Source: Cupriavidus pampae (GTDB lineage: Bacteria > Pseudomonadota > Gammaproteobacteria > Burkholderiales > Burkholderiaceae). From it: a DNA stretch of 64,000 bases. Numbering within the stretch: the stretch's first letter is position 1; every line of letters starts with the position of its first letter. Made by a program: the position numbers and the translations under genes. A model generated the notes under the pieces. That model had not been told where the DNA came from. It did not search any database and worked only from the letters and a program-made list of their open reading frames with translations. The stretch spans positions 124,001 to 188,000 of the forward strand of contig NZ_CAJZAG010000002.1 of NCBI RefSeq assembly GCF_914271485.1, written 5' to 3'. Shown piece after piece: positions 54,494-63,369 of the stretch.

Positions 54494-55687
54494 CTACATC
54501 ATGGTGGATGCAATCGTGGATATTATTTGCGCCGTTTCACTTGGAACGTAGCTTCGCTTGGCCAATGCAAAAGCCTCGTTAGCCTCCCTGCTGTAATCCT
54601 TTCGCATATGCTGAACGAGTTCCGGTATCCGGCGTGTCTCAGTTGGTGACAGGTATGCTCCGAATTGCGAGGATTGGATACGCTTGGCGAGCATTGCTTG
54701 TTCAATCTGCTGGGGAAGCATCATCAATGGCTTTCCATGTAGAAGAGACTCGGCCGCGAGATTATGACTACCGTGGCAAATTACAAAGTCCGCGTCTATC
54801 AATAGACGATCGAGTTGCACCCGAGCGGTGGGGATCCGTAGCGTCGAGCTTGCATACTCTCGTGCCCAGCGATCACCACCAGGAATCGCCACGATCGAGG
54901 ACAGGCCGGATCTAGTCAACGTACTCAGCAGCATCGCCAACTGCGGATAGTCTGGCTGTAGATACCCAACAACGCGGCCGTTGCCAGATGGCCAATCGAT
55001 TGCCATGTCGCCCTTCGCAGATTGCGACGTGTGCAGTGGACCCAAAAAATTATCCCGTTCACGGGGACCATAGTGATCCAGTTCTGGCCAAGTGATCAGA
55101 TATCGCGCTGCCGATCTGAATATCTCGTATGTGTATCGAAACTGGGGTTGTCCGCGGGCATTAGCCAGAACATTGAGCGCATGGAGGATCACCGTTTCCG
55201 TTCTTCCTCTGCGAGAGCGCGACTGGACCGTTTCTTGCCGGAAAAAAGGAAACGGCGTTTGTGCAGGGGGCAATGTAAATCCCGTACCCAGTGCCATATG
55301 CGGAAGGTCCATCAGCGACGCCGCAAGCACGGCAAAGGGAGCACTTTCCGCAAGGAGTAGGTCGAACCGCCCTAAGTCCAGCAGATCTTGCCACGCGTAG
55401 ATAATCGCCGAGAGAGAGTCGGGATCGGCCGCCCCTTGCAAGGCCAAAATGTCCAGATACGACTCAGGCGGGCCGGTATGCTCAGTCGGACTCGCGAGCG
55501 GTGGCGGCATCGGAGCCGCGACAATCCTGTAGGTATTGAGTCCCAAGAGTCGGCGCGCATGAGTGAGGTCACGCATGGCGAACGTGACCTCATACCCTTG
55601 ACGTCGCAGCGAATCGGCGATCGGCTGAAGTTGCGCAATGTGGCCAAAGTTCGCCCCTAGCTCCCATGCAACTAGTATTCGCTTCAT
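54494..55687 (-). CDS. Glycosyltransferase, UGT/MGT-like (GT1 fold)
   Basis: 397 residues from the ATG at 55687; the preceding in-frame ATG at 55690 and a GTG at 55753 are alternatives. The N-terminal Rossmann lobe begins RILVAWELGANFGHIAQLQPIADSLRRQGYEVTFA. The C-terminal donor-binding region has VICHGSHNLAAESLLHGKPLMMLPQQIEQAMLAKRIQ, matching the HGxxN...GxP...Q.EQ pattern of UDP-sugar glycosyltransferases. It follows the RTX gene in the same direction with a hairpin between them. Acceptor and sugar are unknown. Confidence 0.82.
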   Translation of the reverse strand: MKRILVAWELGANFGHIAQLQPIADSLRRQGYEVTFAMRDLTHARRLLGLNTYRIVAAPMPPPLASPTEHTGPPESYLDILALQGAADPDSLSAIIYAWQDLLDLGRFDLLLAESAPFAVLAASLMDLPHMALGTGFTLPPAQTPFPFFRQETVQSRSRRGRTETVILHALNVLANARGQPQFRYTYEIFRSAARYLITWPELDHYGPRERDNFLGPLHTSQSAKGDMAIDWPSGNGRVVGYLQPDYPQLAMLLSTLTRSGLSSIVAIPGGDRWAREYASSTLRIPTARVQLDRLLIDADFVICHGSHNLAAESLLHGKPLMMLPQQIEQAMLAKRIQSSQFGAYLSPTETRRIPELVQHMRKDYSREANEAFALAKRSYVPSETAQIISTIASTMM

Positions 55688-55713
55688 CATCAACAAGGTC
55701 TGCAGACCGCGAG

Positions 55714-55741
55714 CAAAATGGAAGCCGCCGTCACCGGCGGC
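55714..55741 (-). terminator. Hairpin after the RTX gene
   Basis: Read on the minus strand, a perfect 7-bp GC stem (55741-55735 with 55730-55724) with a 4-base loop is followed after a few bases by a short T run at 55717-55714. This likely ends or attenuates transcription between the RTX gene and the glycosyltransferase. Confidence 0.6.
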
Positions 55742-55756
55742 TCCCCGGAACACTCC

Positions 55757-58700
55757 TTAAGCGCTACGGAGTTGCTGATTCTCGCGACCAAACTGGCCAC
55801 TGGCCAGGATCGCATTGGCGACGCCGTCTGCCGACAATTGCCCCGTCATACCGTACTGATAGGCAAGATCACCGCCGAGGGCAGCTCCATCACTCGAGGA
55901 AAGATGGAAGTCGAGCAGCGCGTTGGACAGCGACCAAGACGTGACGGCGGGAGATTCGGCCTGCTCGCTGTCGAATCTCCGCACAAGCCCGGCGAAGTCA
56001 AACTGCTGCACGTGACCGGCATGCAGCTCGTCGCCATTCGCGTCGTAGCCATTTACCTGACCCATCAGTACCTGCAGGGTTCCGACGCTGTGGTTACCTC
56101 CTGCATCCGCGTACCAGTCATCAAACTCGATGCGCTGATCGTCGGTCGTCGTCAGCACGAGATTGCTCCCCTCTCGGCTGAGCTTGAGGTCTTCGAGCTT
56201 GATGCCTCCACCGAGTGACAGGGTCTTGTTGACGCCCTGGCGTGCGGACACCGTGTCATTGCCGTCCGCGGCATTGATGGCGATGACGTCGTAGCCGTTC
56301 CCACCGTCAAGATGGTCGTCGCCGCTACCACCGATCAACAGATCGTCGCCGTCCCCGGCTGTTAGCGTGTCGTTGCCGGTCAGACCCATCAGAACGTTAT
56401 TGCCGCGGTAGTCGGCAAGGATGTCATCCCCCACGGCCCCAACGCGGATGTTGCTATCCGACACCGTGTGCGAGCCGTCGCGGTTGATCGTCCAGACCGT
56501 CCCGTCGGCAAACTCGACACGATTGAGCTGGTTCTCGATCTGCACATCGGTAGATTGCCCGTCGTTCGTCTTGAGCGTGCCGAACCAATGATCGAAGTAG
56601 ACGCCACCCAACTCTTCCTGTGAGTCGTAGTATTCGCCCGACCATTCGTCGAACTGCGGCGCTCTGTCGTAGATACGGAAAGCCATGTCTCCATTGGACT
56701 CGGCAACAACGTTCGAAGCACGGATGCTTGCGCCGAACTTCAACGTATCGTGCCCACTGTCAAGCAACTGACGGTGCGCGGACTGTTCCGCATCCAGATC
56801 GTCCCAACCCTGCTGGCGCATGTACTCGCCTCCGTAGGCTAGGTACTTCCAGTTATGACGTGCATCAGTTATCGAGTCATAACCATCGCCAAGGTCATAT
56901 TCGAAGATGTCGTTGCCCGCAGTAGCATGGATATTATCGTTCCCTGCACCACCGTGGTACGTGCCACCGGCATCCCAGATGTCTCCACGCCCCTCGTTCG
57001 CTCGCGTTCCGCCGGCGAGGATGTCGTCGTCGTTGCTGCCGATCAGGATATCGCGTCCGGCATCGCCGTATAGCGAGCCCGCCGCCGTAAGCGTGAGTGT
57101 GTCATTCCCTCCCCCTCCGAACACCGTTCCGCTGGCAGCAAACGAATTGTCGAGTGCATCGGCATCGGCAGAAGGCAATTGGGGTGCCAGTGCTCGCAAT
57201 TGATCAAGAGTAGCCGTACTGCCGTCGGCAAATCGGAACAGTTCCACTCCGCTACCGGCGTTCTGATAGGCGTGCGGCATTAGGATAGAGACCGTTTGGC
57301 TCTCGTCCCCCCAAGTCAACTCCATTGCCCAGTACATCGATGTGGTATCGGCCTCCGGCACCCGAAGGTACATATCCAAGAATACTTCCTCAGAAGGACC
57401 TTGAGCCGCAACCTGGACAAACCTCACCTGCAGATTCGATAGTGTGACGCCCGCCGGTAGTTCCAAAATGTCTTGCTGCCCGGGACGCAGGTCGAAGTCT
57501 CCGATCACGTCATGACCGTCGCCAGCGGCGACGACATAGGTATCACTGCCGCCACCGCCGTACAGCAGGTCGTCTCCCGTCCCGCCAATTATCGTGTCAT
57601 TCCGCAGACCACCATATATTGCGTCATCGCCGCTGTTGCCAAACAGGAATGCGCCAATCTGGGCAGTGCCCAACATCCCTGCTGCGCGCTCGCCATAGGA
57701 GACTCCTCCGTCGTCCTCACTTTTAATGATGTCGTTGCCGCCACCAGCATCGACGATGGCATGCCCAGAGATTCGAATCTGGTTCGCGCTATCACCAGCA
57801 AAGAGTTCACGCACCGATACGCTGATGCTGGTCATATCTTCGCGGAAGTATTTGGTTTCGACTTGGTTTCCGTAGTGGGGACCCGATTCGGTCTCCGAAG
57901 GATAGAACACCCTATAGCCGAGAAGGGAAGGCTCCATCGTGGCGGACAGCCCGTTGTAGCGAGGCGGTCCGTAAATGGGAATTAGAGTTGCCCCCGCTGG
58001 GACTTGCACTCCTCCATCCAGCGAATCAAGCGAGATGAAGCGATCAGCCGGCGCACTTGTCGTGTTACTCGTGAGCCTGCGCACCACAGTCTGTTCGGTC
58101 CAATTATTGCCGCTTTCCGCTGTGGTCTGGAAATCATCCTTCCAATAGAAAATTTCCGATTCGTCGCTATACGTCACCTCGCCGTCCATCGAAACCCGAT
58201 ACGTTGATTTACTCCAACTGTTCTCGCTATCGCTGACATCTACACGCAAGAATGTGCCATCTGCTTGCCGAGTATATCGACTAGCGGCTAGCGACTCTCC
58301 CTGATCGGCTTGAAGCTGTAACTTGAAGCGTTCTCTCAAATCTGCAACGCCCTGCGCCGGCGCAGGCATGGCGATCGCTGGAAGCGCGACAGTCAAATCC
58401 ACTGGTGCCGCGTCATCTGTTTGAACCGTCCAGGACGACATGCCTGAGTAAAAATCCTTGATAATGACCCCGCTCGAGCTCTCGCGTACAGTCAAGCGCA
58501 AATCGTTCCCCGAGCGCAATGCAAACAGGTCTGACAAACTAAGTCCACTTGTCAGCTTGAGCACGCTAGCATCGGTTCCGTCCTCGAAGATCGTGTCGAG
58601 TCCATTGCCACGATCAAGGCGGTAAATATCCGTACCTTTACCGCCATACAACACGTCATTCCCTTGGTTGCCGGCCAGCAGATCGGCGCCATCGTCGCCA

Positions 58701-61700
58701 TATAGGACATCGTCACCCGCGCCACCGGCAATCTGGTCGTTACCACTCCCTCCACGCAAGACGTCGCCAAGCTCACCACCAACGATAGTGTCAGCCCCAG
58801 CACCGCCCGCCATGCGTACAGCCTTGTTGGCGGCCACCCAATACGAGATGGGTGTCTCCGACCGTAAAAAACTGCTTTCGCTTACTGTAGTTCCATCGGA
58901 CGTCCGGAACTCTAGCGATTGAACCGTATCGTCGAACGACTGTTGGATGTACACGCGGCGCCCACCACCGTTGTCGAGTGCGAGGTAGAGGTTCCCATCA
59001 TCACCCTGAATGTAGGATGCCATGATGCCGGCTGCATTAAGATCTCCCAAATTGACCACGCTCTTGCCCATGCCGTCGTTAATGAGCGTCGTACCAATAG
59101 AAGAATCCAAGACATAGATATCGTCGCCCGAGCCGCCTTCCAGACGATCACGGCCTTCGCCTGCAACGAGGGTATCGTTACCACTTCCGCCGAGGAGTAG
59201 GTCGCTACCGGCGCCGCCGTTCAAGACGTCATCGCCACCGCCGCCGTCTAACTCGTCGTTTCCGTTGCCCCCGAGGAGGATGTCGTTGCCTTCATTTCCG
59301 ATGAGCGTATCGTTGCCGTCGCCACCATCGAGAATGTCGTCGAACAGTCCGTATCCGCCGTCGAGGCTATCGTCCCCTGCCTCGCCAAAGAGGTGATCGC
59401 TTCCGTCATCGCCGCGGATCGAATCATCTCCTGCGCCTCCGTGAATTACGTCGTCCCCTTCATTGCCTTGCATATGATCGCTCATGGACGTGCCCGTCGC
59501 CGCATCCCCCGACGCGCCCCCTTGCCAGTTCAACGGAATGCCGAACTGCTCCAGGAGCGCCAGATGCGAGACGCTACGTCCATCTGGTAATTCGTACACC
59601 AGACCTGGCGTGTTGGAGCTGCTGCTTATATAGAGGACGTCGCCTGCGGTCCCATACGCCAATGCGTAGTGGTTTCCATAAGAATATGTGCTCGGGTGAT
59701 AGCCCGAAAAGATACTCATCTGAAGACTATCCAGGGTGACGTCACCGGCGAAGCGCACATGTTGCAATCCTTCTCCGCCGACCCAATCCTTGCCATCACC
59801 CTCGCGTAGAACAAGGGTTCCGTCGTGGCCTAACATGGAGATGACGTCATCGCCGCGGCCGGCCTTGACAGTAATATGGTCCCCAATCGCCCGAAGACTG
59901 TCTGCTTGAGCCCCGCCTACCAGCTTGCTCCCGCTTGCATTAGACTCCTTTTCAATGCGGGTCTCGCCGGTGTTCATAATTAGTTCGTCCAATTCGAGCG
60001 ACGGCCCATCGCCAAACGAAACCCGGAACGACGATGCCGATGGATCGAACACTACCGCTAGCGCCTCAGTCTCATCGTTGTAAGAGATCACAACCTCCGA
60101 ATCACTGAGGAGATAGGTCTTCATGTCACTTAGAGAGATTCCCTCTCCAAATATGATCTGATTATTACCTTGGGAGTCGAAAATTGAGTCCAGCAGCGCA
60201 CCATCGGTCGTCGCGTCACCTCCCTCAATCAGATACACATCGTCGCCTTCCTCTCCCCACATTCCATCGATCCCGCTGTTGCCAGCGAGATAGTCGTTGC
60301 CTGACCCGCCATGCACGAGATCTGAGCCAGCCCCGCCCGACAGCGTGTCGTTACCCCCACCGCCCTTTAGGGTGTCGTTACCTTCGCCGCCATCCAGCTG
60401 GTCGTCGCCCTGATAGGTCTCAGCGAGACTACCGCCCTCGCGATCCCCCTCAAGATAATCATCGCCCTCGCCGCCCCAAAGAGTGTCTGCGCCTCCGCCA
60501 CCAAATATGACGTCATCACCAATGCCACCATCAAGAAAATCATCTTTCTGGTAGACATCATCCAGCGCTTCAATTGCGTTGTCACCGTAGAGCGTATCGT
60601 TGCCACCGCCACCGAGCAACGTATCGGCGCCACCGTTCCCGATGAGCACGTCGTCGTCGTCTCCGCCGTCGAGGGAGTCATTTCCGTGTGAGGCTGGGTC
60701 GTATCCGTCTGCGCCCGAATCCCCCCAAAGCGTGTCCTTCCCCGCACCACCGAAGAGTTGATCGTCTCCCCCCCCTCCTTCCAGATAGTCATCGCCACTC
60801 CCGCCGTCGAGAACATCATCGCCATGAAATTCCGAGTTCAATGACGACCCGGGCTCATCGCCGTACATAACGTCGTTGCCCTCGCCACCGGAAAGTATGT
60901 CGTCCCGCCCTCCCCCTGCCATCCAATCATTGCCATCGTCTCCGCTAAGTACGTCGTTGCCCCAGTTGAGACGCTGTTCCGGAACACTCGCCGAGTAGGC
61001 GTCCCCCCACATCGCGTCGTCGCCGCTCCCCCCATAAAGCACGTCTTTCCCACCGCCGCCTTCCAGAAAGTCGCTCCCGTCGCCCCCGCTGATATAGTCA
61101 TTTCCGTGATAGGAAGGATCAAGATCCCCATTTAGACTTTGATCACCCCAAAGATGATCATCCCCAGCTCCGCCGAAAAGTTGATCATCACCACCATTTC
61201 CAATGATTTGATCGTCTCCCTCCCCTCCATCGAGAGTATCCGCACCATGCAAAGCCCCTGCGACCGTGTTTAGCAATCCCGACGTAATGGGCCCGTCCCC
61301 CATCATGTAGTCATCACCCTCGCCACCGGAGAGCGTGTCATCACCCGCCAGGCCATAGAGCAAATCATCGCCAGTTCCACCGTCGATTGCGTCATTGCCC
61401 CAACTGCCCATGATGTCGTCATCACCGGCACCGCCATCAAGACTGTCTCCCGGTCCGGTTTCCGATGTGTACGCCGGTCCGGCGTAACCCCACACCGTCG
61501 CACCCCCGTACTTCACGACGCCCCAAGTTGAACCAGCGATAACTATCTGCGATCCGGGTGGCGGTTCCCATTGATCATCCGGGCCTACGCGGCGCCCCGC
61601 CAACAAATAGCCGCTTCCCTGGATAAAGTCATTTCCATTGCCCCCTCGGATTACATCGCGCCCTTTCCCGCCCGCAATCATGTCATCACCGACACCACCA

Positions 61701-62755
61701 TCTATCTGGTCGTCACCTTCCCCTCCGTCCAATGCGTCGTTACCGCCGAATCCGTTGATCTTGTCATTACCCGTCGATCCGTAGATCACGTCGTTGAAGT
61801 CGGCCTCAGCAATACCGTTGTTGAGGCTGCCGTCTGCATTCCAACTCGTGGCAGCCCATTGATATGTGCTGTAAACGCTGCTGTCCGGCGCAACATCAAA
61901 TTCCACTTCGACACCGCGAATCAACGGGCGTTGATCGCCGTTGTAGATCTTGACCGCGTCAGGCTGAGCTTCACCGAGCGTGATACCCCATTCTCCGGGA
62001 TCGAAGTCTTCGCCGAGTTGGATAACTGATCCATCGGGCAGCTCGATGCGCCACGGGCTGTTGTGGGTAAGACGCACATTTCCGCTCTCATCACGCCAAG
62101 TGTTCGATGACCCGTCTTTAACCATGTAGCCACCGGAAAAAGAATATGTTTTGCCGTTAAACAATAATCTCCCACCATCTTTGTCATCAATGATGTCATT
62201 ACCATCACCTTCGTTCCAAACATATAAATCATCCCCCCTCCCGCCATTTAGGTAATCTACCCCCTGCCCTCCATTTAATATATCGACGTCCATCCCCCCG
62301 TATAGATCGTCGTCTCCCTCACCACCTTCCAAGACGTTGGAGCCGTCAAATCCAACAAGAACGTCATGACCCTTACCCCCAAGCAAAATATCCGCACCGG
62401 CGCCTCCGACAACGATATTTTGTTCCATTCCCACACTCTTTCCATCGCTATCAATAGCATCCACACGATTTATTTCCCCGAACGATTTATTCGCAGAATA
62501 ATAGATTGCGAGTGGATTATAAATTAACGCATCTATTTTTTTTCCGCCGGATGGAAGCTGAAGATTTATCCATTCCACTAGCGCATTTCTTGCCTTAACA
62601 AGTGAATCAAACACTGATCTTGGCGCGGAGATAGATGTCAATCTAGGATCTTGTAGCGCCTCATCGATCAGGTTTCGGTTACCACCAGCCCCATCTGGCG
62701 ATAGACCATACTTTGTCTCGTACGCCATAATTTCGCGCCGATGGCGAGTGATCAT
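55757..62755 (-). CDS. Giant RTX (haemolysin-type calcium-binding) protein, 2332 residues
   Basis: The frame begins at the ATG at 62755; an in-frame ATG at 62728 (MAYETKYG) is an alternative. The first 110 residues have no signal peptide and no domain I recognise. GGxGxDxUx nonapeptides begin about residue 117 and are dense at 318-380 and 438-845, then recur in blocks to near the C-terminus. Between them lie beta-rich segments resembling the haemolysin-type calcium-binding-related domain (SDLFALRSGNDLRLTVRESS, and LEDLKLSREGSNLVL). The C-terminus ends ILASGQFGRENQQLRSA, as a type I secretion signal would require. It is presumably exported by the HlyD-containing system at the window's end. The lack of an enzymatic domain favours an adhesin or surface-layer role. 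Confidence 0.85.
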   Translation of the reverse strand: MITRHRREIMAYETKYGLSPDGAGGNRNLIDEALQDPRLTSISAPRSVFDSLVKARNALVEWINLQLPSGGKKIDALIYNPLAIYYSANKSFGEINRVDAIDSDGKSVGMEQNIVVGGAGADILLGGKGHDVLVGFDGSNVLEGGEGDDDLYGGMDVDILNGGQGVDYLNGGRGDDLYVWNEGDGNDIIDDKDGGRLLFNGKTYSFSGGYMVKDGSSNTWRDESGNVRLTHNSPWRIELPDGSVIQLGEDFDPGEWGITLGEAQPDAVKIYNGDQRPLIRGVEVEFDVAPDSSVYSTYQWAATSWNADGSLNNGIAEADFNDVIYGSTGNDKINGFGGNDALDGGEGDDQIDGGVGDDMIAGGKGRDVIRGGNGNDFIQGSGYLLAGRRVGPDDQWEPPPGSQIVIAGSTWGVVKYGGATVWGYAGPAYTSETGPGDSLDGGAGDDDIMGSWGNDAIDGGTGDDLLYGLAGDDTLSGGEGDDYMMGDGPITSGLLNTVAGALHGADTLDGGEGDDQIIGNGGDDQLFGGAGDDHLWGDQSLNGDLDPSYHGNDYISGGDGSDFLEGGGGKDVLYGGSGDDAMWGDAYSASVPEQRLNWGNDVLSGDDGNDWMAGGGRDDILSGGEGNDVMYGDEPGSSLNSEFHGDDVLDGGSGDDYLEGGGGDDQLFGGAGKDTLWGDSGADGYDPASHGNDSLDGGDDDDVLIGNGGADTLLGGGGNDTLYGDNAIEALDDVYQKDDFLDGGIGDDVIFGGGGADTLWGGEGDDYLEGDREGGSLAETYQGDDQLDGGEGNDTLKGGGGNDTLSGGAGSDLVHGGSGNDYLAGNSGIDGMWGEEGDDVYLIEGGDATTDGALLDSIFDSQGNNQIIFGEGISLSDMKTYLLSDSEVVISYNDETEALAVVFDPSASSFRVSFGDGPSLELDELIMNTGETRIEKESNASGSKLVGGAQADSLRAIGDHITVKAGRGDDVISMLGHDGTLVLREGDGKDWVGGEGLQHVRFAGDVTLDSLQMSIFSGYHPSTYSYGNHYALAYGTAGDVLYISSSSNTPGLVYELPDGRSVSHLALLEQFGIPLNWQGGASGDAATGTSMSDHMQGNEGDDVIHGGAGDDSIRGDDGSDHLFGEAGDDSLDGGYGLFDDILDGGDGNDTLIGNEGNDILLGGNGNDELDGGGGDDVLNGGAGSDLLLGGSGNDTLVAGEGRDRLEGGSGDDIYVLDSSIGTTLINDGMGKSVVNLGDLNAAGIMASYIQGDDGNLYLALDNGGGRRVYIQQSFDDTVQSLEFRTSDGTTVSESSFLRSETPISYWVAANKAVRMAGGAGADTIVGGELGDVLRGGSGNDQIAGGAGDDVLYGDDGADLLAGNQGNDVLYGGKGTDIYRLDRGNGLDTIFEDGTDASVLKLTSGLSLSDLFALRSGNDLRLTVRESSSGVIIKDFYSGMSSWTVQTDDAAPVDLTVALPAIAMPAPAQGVADLRERFKLQLQADQGESLAASRYTRQADGTFLRVDVSDSENSWSKSTYRVSMDGEVTYSDESEIFYWKDDFQTTAESGNNWTEQTVVRRLTSNTTSAPADRFISLDSLDGGVQVPAGATLIPIYGPPRYNGLSATMEPSLLGYRVFYPSETESGPHYGNQVETKYFREDMTSISVSVRELFAGDSANQIRISGHAIVDAGGGNDIIKSEDDGGVSYGERAAGMLGTAQIGAFLFGNSGDDAIYGGLRNDTIIGGTGDDLLYGGGGSDTYVVAAGDGHDVIGDFDLRPGQQDILELPAGVTLSNLQVRFVQVAAQGPSEEVFLDMYLRVPEADTTSMYWAMELTWGDESQTVSILMPHAYQNAGSGVELFRFADGSTATLDQLRALAPQLPSADADALDNSFAASGTVFGGGGNDTLTLTAAGSLYGDAGRDILIGSNDDDILAGGTRANEGRGDIWDAGGTYHGGAGNDNIHATAGNDIFEYDLGDGYDSITDARHNWKYLAYGGEYMRQQGWDDLDAEQSAHRQLLDSGHDTLKFGASIRASNVVAESNGDMAFRIYDRAPQFDEWSGEYYDSQEELGGVYFDHWFGTLKTNDGQSTDVQIENQLNRVEFADGTVWTINRDGSHTVSDSNIRVGAVGDDILADYRGNNVLMGLTGNDTLTAGDGDDLLIGGSGDDHLDGGNGYDVIAINAADGNDTVSARQGVNKTLSLGGGIKLEDLKLSREGSNLVLTTTDDQRIEFDDWYADAGGNHSVGTLQVLMGQVNGYDANGDELHAGHVQQFDFAGLVRRFDSEQAESPAVTSWSLSNALLDFHLSSSDGAALGGDLAYQYGMTGQLSADGVANAILASGQFGRENQQLRSA
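60391..61249 (-). repeat. Higher-order repeat in the RTX protein: six units of about 46-48 residues
   Basis: Within residues about 503-789, four successive nonapeptides end in an aromatic-GD motif (LWGD, MWGD, MYGD, LYGD, LEGD) and are followed by a 10-15-residue loop ending in HGND, HGDD or similar. The pattern repeats six times with individual loop sequences. This is a protein-level supra-repeat; at the DNA level the copies have diverged. Confidence 0.75.
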
Positions 62756-62791
62756 TGCATAGATATTCTTAGCCTTTACAATTTATAGAAA

Positions 62792-63262
62792 TCAAAAGGC
62801 ACTGCAGATATTTGTCACTCCAAATTGCGATATTTTTTTTAGACTTCGCTTCCCGATCGACTTTTTGTCTACGTCGTTTATTATGATGAAATAATTATTT
62901 CGAAACATGATCAAGTAGAAATATGGGCCATAAAAATCATAATTGCCCCCTCCAGATAATTTAACATCCAAAAAGCATGTCCCATCGGAGGGGCTGCCAC
63001 AACTCTCCACTATCTCGTCTTCCTTTTTATCATTATCAAGGTCTACTCCGATATAACGCCGCCGCCGCCCTCCGAGATCATCATATGGCACATACAACGG
63101 CAAATCGTCGGCACCAGGAGCAGGAACAAGTGCTTGTGCGACGGCGTCACAAAATTTTTTGTCTTGCTTCCTTTCTCTTGGATCGGCAGCATAGCCGTCG
63201 ATATTCCCAAATAACATCGCAAGAACCGCGATCAGAATGACGAAATTAAAATTATTAATCAT
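62792..63262 (-). CDS. Small secreted hypothetical protein within the RTX/type I secretion locus
   Basis: 156 residues with a signal peptide (about 1-25, ending GYA-AD). I do not recognise the family. The mature part is Cys-containing (FCDAV, ESCGSPSDGTCFLD, NICSAF), with an acidic segment VDLDNDKKEDEIVES and a hydrophobic tail. It lies in the same direction between the RTX gene (36 bases downstream) and the HlyD-like gene (107 bases upstream). Base composition is clearly less GC-rich than the flanks. It could be a partner, processing factor or protective protein for the RTX product, by position only. Confidence 0.65.
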   Translation of the reverse strand: MINNFNFVILIAVLAMLFGNIDGYAADPRERKQDKKFCDAVAQALVPAPGADDLPLYVPYDDLGGRRRRYIGVDLDNDKKEDEIVESCGSPSDGTCFLDVKLSGGGNYDFYGPYFYLIMFRNNYFIIINDVDKKSIGKRSLKKISQFGVTNICSAF

Positions 63263-63369
63263 GGCGAATTTTATCTATCACACCTTCCGTTTTTATCAAA
63301 CAAATATAAATAACAAAAAATGATGCGAAATAATGCACTCCATTCAGATTAATTCACGGTAATTCGAGA

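Noticed and set aside
56000..62000. Periodic short DNA repeats that might suggest a CRISPR or minisatellite array
   Set aside because: The periodicity (27 bases) is that of RTX nonapeptide codons in an intact reading frame; units differ in sequence and have no spacers.
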